A DNA stretch of 5,168 nucleotides from an uncultured Clostridia bacterium (lineage in GTDB: Bacteria; Bacillota; Clostridia; Christensenellales; Aristaeellaceae). A program made the position numbers and the translations under genes. Shown piece after piece: positions 1 to 4,995 of the stretch; the first letter of the stretch is position 1; every line of letters starts with the position of its first letter. Under the pieces are notes generated by a model. The model was not told the origin of the DNA. It did not search any database and saw only the letters and a list, made by a program, of their open reading frames with translations. The stretch lies in the NCBI GenBank assembly GCA_946496415.1, contig CAMMGP010000104.1:1-5168 (forward strand), read 5' to 3'.

Positions 1-15
1 TGATTTCTATTTTAT

Positions 16-55
16 CAGAGCGATTTTTGCGTTTGTGGGCTTTGTCAGCGCTCTG
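16..55 (+). repeat. 7-bp inverted repeat upstream of scfB
   Basis: CAGAGCG (16-22) is the exact reverse complement of CGCTCTG (49-55), separated by 26 bases. The repeat ends directly against the GC-rich hairpin at 57-76, so the two stems could stack in the RNA. It lies in what should be the scfA-scfB intercistronic region. A role in mRNA 3'-end protection or folding is possible, but a 7-bp match over this distance could also be chance. Confidence 0.35.
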
Positions 56-56
56 G

Positions 57-80
57 CCCGCGGCAAACGCCGCGGGTTTT
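57..80 (+). terminator. terminator-like hairpin ahead of scfB (possible partial terminator)
   Basis: CCCGCGGC (57-64) pairs perfectly with GCCGCGGG (69-76) across an AAAC loop, followed by TTTT (77-80). This is the form of a Rho-independent terminator, though the T run is short. It sits 28 bases before the scfB ribosome binding site. If scfA lies just upstream, as expected for this system, the hairpin would let the small precursor peptide be made in excess over the maturase through partial termination or 3'-end protection. The structure is seen directly; the expression effect is inferred. Confidence 0.7.
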
Positions 81-123
81 CTGCGCTTTTCACCTGCGGC
101 AATCTACCAAGGAGGTACCCCCT

Positions 124-1491
124 ATGCTGCATTGTTTTCGGGCGCTGGGCGTGAACATCGCGCTGGATGTGCTCAGCGGCGCCGTACATGTGTTGGACGA
201 CATGGCCTTCGAGGCCCTGACCGATCTGGAGGCGGGCCGCGACCCGCGGCCGGCGCTGCTCGTCAAGTACGCCGAAAAAGACGTGGATGAACTGCTTGAC
301 GAGATTGAGGCCCTGCGCGCGCAGGGCGCGATCCTCTCCGAGCACGATTATTCGGGTCTCGACATCGGCAAGCCCGGCATCGTCAAGGCCATGTGCCTGC
401 ACGCGGCGCACGACTGCAACCTGCGCTGCCGCTACTGCTTTGCCTCCACGGGCGATTTCCACGGTGAGCGCTCGCTGCTGCCGCTGGAAACGGGCAAAAA
501 GGCGCTTGACTGGCTGGTGGCCCATTCCGGCAACCGCCATCAGTTGGAAGTGGACTTCTTCGGCGGCGAACCGCTGATGAACTACGACGTGGTGCACGAC
601 CTGGTGCTCTACGCCCGCGAACTGGAAAAGAAGCACGACAAGCATTTCCAACTCACCATCACCACCAACGCCCTGGGCCTGACCGACGAGCGCATCGAGT
701 TTTTGAACCGCGAGATGCACAACATCGTCCTCTCCATCGACGGCCGCCGCGAGGTGCACGACTACATGCGCCCCATGGTCAACGGCAAGGGCTCGTTCGA
801 CGAGGCCGTCAAGCGGGCGAAAAAGCTGGTCAACCTGCGCGGCGACGGGCAGTACTACGTGCGCGGCACCTACACCGCCCGCAACCTCGACTTTGGCAAC
901 GACGTGCTGGCGCTGGCCGATGAGGGCTTTGAGCAGCTCTCCATCGAGCCGGTGGTGCTGGAGGAAAGTTCGCCCTTCGCGCTGACGAAGGAAATGCTGC
1001 CGGAAATCCTCGCCGAATACGACCGCTTTGCCAAAATCTACCTCGAGCGGCGCAAGAACGGCCCGTGGATGAACTTCTTCCACTTCATGGTCGATCTGGA
1101 CGGCGGGCCGTGCGTCAAAAAGCGCGTCAAGGGCTGCGGCGCGGGCAACGAATACGTGGCCGTCACCCCCGAGGGCGACATCTACCCCTGCCACCAGTTT
1201 GTCGGCCGCCCCGGCTACAAGATGGGCAGCGTACTGACCGGCGAATTCGATACCGAAATGCAGAAGCGCTTCGCCGCCAACACCGTGCTCTCCAAGGAAA
1301 AGTGCGGAAAGTGCTGGGCGCGCTTCTTCTGCGGCGGCGGCTGCGCGGCCAACGCCGAAGCCTTCAACGGCGACATCTCCAAGCCCTACGATATGGAATG
1401 CGAACTGGAACGCAAGCGCCTCGAGTGCGCGCTGGCCATCTGCGCCATTGAAAAACTCGGCGCGCAGGCGGACGAAGAAAAGACCGTTTGA
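124..1491 (+). CDS. scfB: SCIFF peptide maturase: radical SAM/SPASM thioether-forming enzyme
   Basis: A 455-residue protein, full length for this family. It is predicted to install Cys-to-Thr thioether (sactionine-like) cross-links in the SCIFF precursor peptide ScfA, in the cytoplasm, using S-adenosylmethionine and Fe-S clusters. Residues 1 to about 85 fit the N-terminal peptide-recognition (RRE) region; the opening MLHCFRALGVNIALDVLSG is typical of SCIFF maturases. The radical SAM motif is C98-N-L-R-C102-R-Y-C105-F, followed by FFGGEPLMN for SAM binding. The C-terminal SPASM region has cysteines at 330, 338, 356, 394, 397, 403, 407, 426 and 435, enough for two auxiliary 4Fe-4S clusters. The ATG is set by AAGGAGG at 109-115, 8 bases upstream. 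The scfA substrate gene is not visible and probably lies left of position 1; the TGA at 1-3 could be its stop codon, but this cannot be tested here. Other radical SAM/SPASM peptide maturases are the alternative; the N-terminus favours ScfB. Confidence 0.93.
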   Translation: MLHCFRALGVNIALDVLSGAVHVLDDMAFEALTDLEAGRDPRPALLVKYAEKDVDELLDEIEALRAQGAILSEHDYSGLDIGKPGIVKAMCLHAAHDCNLRCRYCFASTGDFHGERSLLPLETGKKALDWLVAHSGNRHQLEVDFFGGEPLMNYDVVHDLVLYARELEKKHDKHFQLTITTNALGLTDERIEFLNREMHNIVLSIDGRREVHDYMRPMVNGKGSFDEAVKRAKKLVNLRGDGQYYVRGTYTARNLDFGNDVLALADEGFEQLSIEPVVLEESSPFALTKEMLPEILAEYDRFAKIYLERRKNGPWMNFFHFMVDLDGGPCVKKRVKGCGAGNEYVAVTPEGDIYPCHQFVGRPGYKMGSVLTGEFDTEMQKRFAANTVLSKEKCGKCWARFFCGGGCAANAEAFNGDISKPYDMECELERKRLECALAICAIEKLGAQADEEKTV

Positions 1492-1516
1492 CAGGCGCCA
1501 ATGCGCATGGTATAAT
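1488..1516 (+). promoter_or_regulatory. perfect consensus sigma-A promoter (putative antisense RNA)
   Basis: TTGACA (1488-1493), a 17-base spacer and TATAAT (1511-1516) match the housekeeping consensus exactly. A TG at 1508-1509 also makes it an extended -10 promoter. The -35 hexamer overlaps the scfB TGA stop (1489-1491). Predicted transcription start is near 1523. No plus-strand ORF with a ribosome binding site follows, so the product should be a small RNA. It points at the 3' end of the minus-strand peptide gene at 1611-1694, the expected position for a type I antitoxin promoter. Confidence 0.85.
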
Positions 1517-1522
1517 AAAAGA

Positions 1523-1610
1523 GCAGGAAGGGACGACGCCTTTGGAGTGGCTTCTCCCCTCCGATGAGAGTGAGCCGCCAGTCTGTCAGCGCAGGATGGC
1601 GGCTCGAACT
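1523..1610 (+). ncRNA. putative antisense antitoxin RNA
   Basis: Inferred RNA of roughly 85-90 nt, starting about 7 bases after the TATAAT at 1511-1516 and ending at or shortly after the hairpin at 1572-1605. It would be complementary to the 3' untranslated region of the minus-strand hydrophobic peptide mRNA, as in convergent type I systems such as txpA/RatA and bsrG/SR4 of Bacillus subtilis. Short pairing is possible between GGAG (1544-1547) and CTCC (1554-1557). The 3' end is uncertain because only a weak T run (1609-1612) follows the hairpin. The RNA and its function are inferred from the promoter and geometry. Confidence 0.5.
1572..1605 (+). terminator. 9-bp hairpin shared by both strands; weak terminator candidate
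   Basis: GAGCCGCCA (1572-1580) pairs perfectly with TGGCGGCTC (1597-1605) around a 16-base loop. On the plus strand GAACTTTA follows, a poor T tract; on the minus strand the hairpin begins six bases past the peptide stop codon and no T tract follows. It may end the antisense RNA, form the 3' end of the peptide mRNA, and serve as the loop where the two RNAs first contact. No better terminator is visible for scfB, so it could end that transcript too. Confidence 0.5.
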
Positions 1611-1694
1611 TTAGCCTTTGTGATTCCCGTTATGAATTGAGAATGACAAAGTGATGATCATAATCACAACAACGATGATTTCGTATGCCGTCAC
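1611..1694 (-). CDS. very short hydrophobic peptide, putative holin-like type I toxin
   Basis: A 27-residue peptide, beginning MTAYEIIVVVIMIITLSFS when started at GTG (1692-1694). It has a short polar N-terminus with Tyr-Glu, one membrane-spanning stretch of about 15 residues, and a small polar tail HNGNHKG. This fits the 'putative holin-like toxin' (TxpA/BsrG-like) small membrane peptides common in Firmicutes, which typically begin MTxYE and damage the membrane when overproduced. GTG is chosen over the ATG at 1698-1700 because the Shine-Dalgarno AAGGGGGTGAT (1709-1699) overlaps the ATG but lies 8 bases from GTG. It has its own promoter (1775-1804), a 5' hairpin, a stem masking its start, and an opposing promoter at its 3' side. 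It is shorter than many family members and lacks their lysine-rich end. The family call is by eye; it might be a decayed copy. Confidence 0.55.
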   Translation of the reverse strand: MTAYEIIVVVIMIITLSFSIHNGNHKG

Positions 1695-1703
1695 GATCAT
1701 CAC
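1651..1703 (-). promoter_or_regulatory. stem sequestering the toxin start codon and part of its Shine-Dalgarno
   Basis: In the minus-strand mRNA, GUGAUGAUCGUGA (1703 down to 1691) pairs with UUAUGAUCAUCAC (1663 down to 1651). This gives 13 pairs, 11 Watson-Crick and 2 G-U, around a 27-base loop. The 5' arm holds the GTG start codon, the alternative ATG and the GTGAT end of the Shine-Dalgarno. Such folding would block ribosome entry on the full transcript, as is known for several type I toxin mRNAs. The pairing is seen directly; the translational block is inferred. Confidence 0.55.
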
Positions 1704-1753
1704 CCCCTTTTGTGCAAAGAGGGCAAAAGCCAGGCGCCATTGTTCCTTCCTGC

Positions 1754-1769
1754 TGGGGACAAAGCCCCA
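1754..1769 (-). promoter_or_regulatory. 5'-terminal hairpin of the toxin mRNA
   Basis: In the minus strand, UGGGG (1769-1765) pairs with CCCCA (1758-1754) across a 6-base loop. The predicted toxin transcription start is at about 1768-1769, so this 5-bp stem would form the extreme 5' end of the message, a position where hairpins are known to stabilise bacterial mRNAs. It depends on the promoter call at 1775-1804 and is short. Confidence 0.4.
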
Positions 1770-1774
1770 TCGGT

Positions 1775-1804
1775 AGTGTAACACGCCCACCATGCGCCCG
1801 TCAA
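1775..1804 (-). promoter_or_regulatory. putative toxin promoter
   Basis: Read on the minus strand: TTGACG (1804-1799), an 18-base spacer and TACACT (1780-1775). Each hexamer carries few departures from the consensus TTGACA/TATAAT, and the spacing is acceptable. It would give a leader of about 74 bases before the GTG start of the peptide gene. It is weaker than the opposing promoter at 1488-1516, as expected if the antitoxin RNA must exceed the toxin mRNA. Confidence 0.55.
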
Positions 1805-1826
1805 CACATTCTTTGCCCCGCCCGCG

Positions 1827-1855
1827 TTGACAGACACGCCTTTTCCGGGTATAAT
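1827..1855 (+). promoter_or_regulatory. perfect consensus sigma-A promoter for the metG T-box leader
   Basis: TTGACA (1827-1832), a 17-base spacer and TATAAT (1850-1855) match the consensus exactly. Predicted start near 1862, immediately before the T-box Stem I. A strong constitutive promoter is normal for T-box operons, where control is exerted by attenuation afterwards. It lies back-to-back with the putative toxin promoter; the two -35 elements are 22 bases apart. Confidence 0.9.
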
Positions 1856-1861
1856 AGGGCG

Positions 1862-2103
1862 TAAAGGCGATGAAGGAAAGAGTAGCGCGCTTGCAAGGCC
1901 CCTCAGAGAGCCGGGCAAGGTGCAAGCCGGCGGCAAGGCGGCGCGCGAACATGGCTCCTGAGCCGCGGGCGCGAACGGCAGTAGCGTCCGCCGGGCCGTC
2001 CCGTTACCGGCGCGGGCAGTTTTTGCCCAGAGGCATGGTCTTCCATGTGAAGCAGGGTGGTACCGCGCGCAAGCGCCCCTCGGAAGGAGGGGCGTTTTCT
2101 TTT
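1862..2103 (+). promoter_or_regulatory. T-box riboswitch leader, probable tRNA-Met sensor
   Basis: A transcription-attenuation leader that binds tRNA and allows readthrough into metG when tRNA-Met is uncharged. Recognisable parts in order: the AGTA of the specifier loop (1881-1884), stem GCGCGC (1885-1890) with GCGCGC (1941-1946), the AGAGAG element (1905-1910), the apical CCGG/CCGG stem with the conserved GGTGCAAG loop side (1919-1926), GAAC then ATG (1951-1953) as likely specifier, Stem II with AGTAG and CCGTTA motifs (about 1974-2007), Stem III GGGCA/TGCCC (2014-2028), and the T-box AGGGTGGTACCGCG (2054-2067). The TGGT at 2058-2061 can pair with ACCA at the tRNA 3' end, which suits tRNA-Met. 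The specifier frame is set partly by the downstream gene: GAA-CAT would read His instead. Confidence 0.93.
2074..2103 (+). terminator. T-box attenuator terminator
   Basis: CGCCCCTC (2074-2081) pairs perfectly with GAGGGGCG (2087-2094) around a GGAAG loop, followed by TTTTCTTTT (2095-2103). It lies 6 bases after the T-box sequence, so it is the regulated terminator that competes with the tRNA-stabilised antiterminator. The metG ribosome binding site starts 20 bases further on. Confidence 0.93.
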
Positions 2104-2136
2104 GGCCGCCCGCAAGGAATGCAGGAGGGATATTTC

Positions 2137-4101
2137 ATGGAGAAAAAGGGCACGTTCTACATCACCACGCCCATCTACTACCCCAGCGGCAACATGCACA
2201 TCGGCCACACCTACACCACCGTGGCCGCGGACACGATGACGCGCTTCAAAAAGCAGCTTGGCTACGACGCCTATTTCCTCACCGGCACGGACGAGCACGG
2301 CCAGAAGATCGAGCGCAAGGCCGCGCAGGCCGGCAAGACGCCCAAGGAGTTCGTCGATGAGATCGTCGCCGCCACCAAGGATCTGTGGAAGCTGATGAAC
2401 ATCGAGTACGACGACTTCATCCGCACCACGGACGAGCGCCACGTCAAGGCCGTGCAGAAGATCTTCAAGCGGTTCTACGAGCAGGGCGACATCTACAAGA
2501 GTTCCTACGAGGGCCAGTACTGCGCCGAATGCGAATCCTTCTGGACGCCCACGCAACTCAAGGAGGGCAACCTCTGCCCGGACTGCGGCCGCCCCACCGA
2601 GACGGCGCGCGAGGAGAGCTACTTCTTCCGCATGAGCAAGTATCAGGACTGGCTCATCGACTATATCGAGACGCACCCGGACTTCATCCAGCCGCCGTCC
2701 CGCGCCAACGAGATGCTCAACAACTTCCTGCGCCCGGGCCTGCAGGACCTGTGCGTCAGCCGCACCTCGTTCAAGTGGGGCATCCCGGTGGACTTTGACC
2801 CCGGCCACGTGGTCTACGTGTGGGTGGACGCGCTCTCCAACTACATCACCGCCCTCGGCTACGGCAGCGACGACGACCATCTCTTTAAGAAATACTGGCC
2901 GGCGGACGTGCATCTGGTGGGCAAGGAGATCGTGCGCTTCCACACCATTTACTGGCCGATCATGCTCCACGCGCTGGGGCTGCCGCTGCCCAAGCAGGTG
3001 TTTGGCCATGGCTGGCTGCTGTTTGGCAACGACAAGATGTCCAAATCCAAGGGCAACGTGGTCTACCCCGGCCCCATCGTCGAGCGCTACGGCGTGGACG
3101 CGCTGCGCTACTACCTGATGCGCGAAATGCCCTTCGGCGCGGACGGCAACTACACCAACGAGGCCATGCTCAATCGCACCAACGCCGATCTGGCCAACGA
3201 CCTGGGCAACCTTTTGAGCCGCACGGTGGCGATGATCGAGAAGTACTTCGGCGGCGAAGTGCCCGCCCCCGGCGCGGAGGAAGAGGTGGACAAGGCCCTG
3301 CGCGAGCGCTTTGAGGCCCTGCCCGCCATCGTTGAGCGCGAAATGGACGCCTTGCAGTTCTCCGTGGCGCTTGCCGAGATCTGGAAACTCATCGGCGACT
3401 GCAACCGCTATATCGACCTCACCCAGCCGTGGGTGCTCGGCCGCAGCGAGGAGGGCAAGCCCCGCCTCAGGACCGTGCTCTACTACCTGGCCGAGTGCTG
3501 CCGCGCCGTGGCGGTATACGTCGGCCCCACCATGCCCTCGACCCCGGCGCGCATGTTCGCCCAGCTCGGCGTGGAGGATGAAAATTTGCAGACATGGGAG
3601 AGCGTGCAGGCCTTCGGCCAGCTCAAGCCCGGCACGCGCGTGCACAAGGGCGAGGCGCTCTTCCCGCGCATCGACATCAAGAAGGAACTGGAAGAACTGG
3701 CCAAGGCCGAACCGGCTGCCCCCGCGCCCAAGGCGGAGGAGAAACCGCCGCAGGAGGAAGAAAAGGGCTTTGGCACCATCGCCATCGACGACTTTGCCAA
3801 GGTGCAGCTCGTCACCGCCAAAGTGACCGCCTGCGAGCGCGTGCCCAAGAGCGACAAATTGCTCAAGGAGACGCTGGACGTGGGCGGCGAGACGCGCACC
3901 GTGCTTAGCGGCATCGCCCAGTGGTACACGCCTGAAGAAATGGTCGGCAAGACCGTGGTGCTGGTCAAGAACCTCGCCCCGCGCAAGATGCGCGGCGTGG
4001 TCAGCGAGGGCATGCTGCTGTGCGCCTCGGACAAGGACGGCAATTTGAAACTCATCACCGTCGAGGGCGGAGACTTCGCCCCCGGCGCGGAGATCGGCTA
4101 A
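2137..4101 (+). CDS. metG: methionyl-tRNA synthetase
   Basis: A 654-residue class I synthetase that charges tRNA-Met, in the cytoplasm as a dimer. The Rossmann fold has HIGH at 21-24 and KMSKS at 300-304. A zinc knuckle is formed by C129, C132, C147 and C150 (CX2C-X14-CX2C). VWVDAL with W229 belongs to the methionine pocket, and the anticodon-binding helical domain (about 340-500) carries DLTQPW with W432. A charged Glu/Ala/Pro linker (about 515-547) leads to a C-terminal EMAP-II/Trbp111-like tRNA-binding and dimerisation domain (548-654). Length and order match the long bacterial type. The ATG follows AGGAGGG (2123-2129) by 7 bases and gives the normal N-terminus; the frame stays open back to about 1870, but that part is the T-box leader and is not protein. 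Expression is predicted to rise when charged tRNA-Met falls short. tatD follows after 51 bases. No missing catalytic residues were seen. Confidence 0.98.
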   Translation: MEKKGTFYITTPIYYPSGNMHIGHTYTTVAADTMTRFKKQLGYDAYFLTGTDEHGQKIERKAAQAGKTPKEFVDEIVAATKDLWKLMNIEYDDFIRTTDERHVKAVQKIFKRFYEQGDIYKSSYEGQYCAECESFWTPTQLKEGNLCPDCGRPTETAREESYFFRMSKYQDWLIDYIETHPDFIQPPSRANEMLNNFLRPGLQDLCVSRTSFKWGIPVDFDPGHVVYVWVDALSNYITALGYGSDDDHLFKKYWPADVHLVGKEIVRFHTIYWPIMLHALGLPLPKQVFGHGWLLFGNDKMSKSKGNVVYPGPIVERYGVDALRYYLMREMPFGADGNYTNEAMLNRTNADLANDLGNLLSRTVAMIEKYFGGEVPAPGAEEEVDKALRERFEALPAIVEREMDALQFSVALAEIWKLIGDCNRYIDLTQPWVLGRSEEGKPRLRTVLYYLAECCRAVAVYVGPTMPSTPARMFAQLGVEDENLQTWESVQAFGQLKPGTRVHKGEALFPRIDIKKELEELAKAEPAAPAPKAEEKPPQEEEKGFGTIAIDDFAKVQLVTAKVTACERVPKSDKLLKETLDVGGETRTVLSGIAQWYTPEEMVGKTVVLVKNLAPRKMRGVVSEGMLLCASDKDGNLKLITVEGGDFAPGAEIG

Positions 4102-4107
4102 ACAACG

Positions 4108-4141
4108 CGCCGCGCGGGAACACACGCCCGCGCGGCGTTTT
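4108..4141 (+). terminator. terminator-like hairpin between metG and tatD
   Basis: CGCCGCGCGGG (4108-4118) pairs perfectly with CCCGCGCGGCG (4127-4137) around an 8-base loop, followed by TTTT (4138-4141). The tatD Shine-Dalgarno GGGAGG begins at the very next base (4142). No promoter for tatD is visible between the genes, so this probably works as a partial terminator or mRNA processing and stability element, leaving tatD expressed at a lower level than metG. Confidence 0.78.
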
Positions 4142-4152
4142 GGGAGGATACC

Positions 4153-4932
4153 ATGCGTTTGTTCGATTCCCACGCCCACATCGCCTCGGAGCGCTTCGCG
4201 GGCGACCTTCCCGAGGTGCTTGGGCGCATGCGCGAGGCGAGCGTTACCGCCTGCGTGGTGGTCTGCGACCCCGGCGACGACGAGCCGGATCACGAGCGCG
4301 CCCTGGAGATCGTGCGGCAAAACCCCGGTTTCCGCCTCGCCGCCGGCGTACATCCGCACAACGCCCGCAACTGGTCGGACGAGATGGAAAAGACGCTGCG
4401 CGGGCTTTGGGCGCTTCCCGAGTGCACAGTGCTGGGCGAAATCGGGCTGGACTACCACTACGACCTTTCCCCGCGCGATACGCAGCGCGAGGTGTTTGAG
4501 CGGCAGCTGGATCTGGCACTGGAACTGGATATGCCGGTGCAGCTGCACATCCGCGAGGCGCACGGCGAGGCCATGGAACTGATGCGCCGCCGCCATGCGT
4601 CCGGCACGCTGCCGCGCGGCATCATGCACTGCTTTTCCGGCAGTTGGGAACTGGCCAAAGTTTACCTCTCATTTGGGTACTATATATCGCTCTCCGGCGT
4701 GGTAACGTTCAAAAACGCCAACAAGCTGCTGGACGTGGCGAAAAACGTGCCCATCGACCGCCTGCTGGTGGAGACGGACTGCCCCTACATGGCCCCCGTG
4801 CCGATGCGCGGCAACCGCAATGAGCCATCGTTTGTGCAATACACCTTCGCGCGCGTGGCCGAACTGCGCGGGGAAGACCCGGAAACGCTGGCGGAGCAGT
4901 TGTGGGAGAATACGGCGAGGGCGAATTCGTGA
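4153..4932 (+). CDS. tatD: TatD-family metal-dependent deoxyribonuclease
   Basis: A 259-residue protein, full length for the family (about 255-265). TatD proteins are TIM-barrel hydrolases with a two-metal site and 3'-5' DNA exonuclease activity linked to DNA repair and turnover; the Bacillus homologue is YabD. Expected ligands are present: H7 and H9 in DSHAH, E96 in GEIGLDYHY, H132 in LHIREAH, H159 in MHCFSG, and D209 in ETDCPYM. GVHPHN (H67, H69) and the C-terminal MRGNRNEPSFV are also typical. There is no signal peptide. The ATG is set by GGGAGG at 4142-4147, 5 bases upstream. It follows metG in the order known from many Firmicutes, but the next gene is convergent, so the usual continuation (rnmV, ksgA) is not here. 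True substrate in vivo is not certain for this family; the family call is. Confidence 0.96.
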   Translation: MRLFDSHAHIASERFAGDLPEVLGRMREASVTACVVVCDPGDDEPDHERALEIVRQNPGFRLAAGVHPHNARNWSDEMEKTLRGLWALPECTVLGEIGLDYHYDLSPRDTQREVFERQLDLALELDMPVQLHIREAHGEAMELMRRRHASGTLPRGIMHCFSGSWELAKVYLSFGYYISLSGVVTFKNANKLLDVAKNVPIDRLLVETDCPYMAPVPMRGNRNEPSFVQYTFARVAELRGEDPETLAEQLWENTARANS

Positions 4933-4954
4933 AAGCTGCGCGCCCACCAAGCAT

Positions 4955-4992
4955 CGCGCCGCCCGCACATATTCGTGCGGGCGGCGCGTTTT
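4955..4992 (+). terminator. strong Rho-independent terminator after tatD
   Basis: A 14-bp perfect stem, CGCGCCGCCCGCAC (4955-4968) with GTGCGGGCGGCGCG (4975-4988), loop ATATTC, then TTTT (4989-4992). It should end the metG-tatD transcript. On the minus strand the stem also forms just past the convergent gene's stop codon, but no T run follows there, so it is probably unidirectional or only protects that mRNA's 3' end. Confidence 0.9.
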
Positions 4993-4995
4993 GCG

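Noticed and set aside
7..1194. Long minus-strand open frame (395 codons) antisense to scfB
   Set aside because: It lies wholly opposite a well-supported gene with intact motifs, has a repetitive Val/His/Ala/Gln composition typical of GC-rich antisense frames, and no recognisable domain.
1695..1952. Longer minus-strand reading of the hydrophobic peptide (up to 113 residues)
   Set aside because: The extra N-terminal part reads through the metG promoter and T-box on the opposite strand, is basic and Cys-containing with no family likeness, and precedes the strong Shine-Dalgarno just before the short start.
1870..2136. Possible 89-residue N-terminal extension of metG
   Set aside because: The frame is open, but the stretch is the T-box leader with its terminator. 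The ATG at 2137 has AGGAGGG at proper distance and gives the standard synthetase N-terminus.
1903..4629. Very long minus-strand open frame (908 codons) antisense to the T-box, metG and part of tatD
   Set aside because: Its length reflects a scarcity of antisense stops in GC-rich coding DNA. The opposite strand carries complete metG and tatD with all catalytic motifs, and this frame crosses gene boundaries and a riboswitch.
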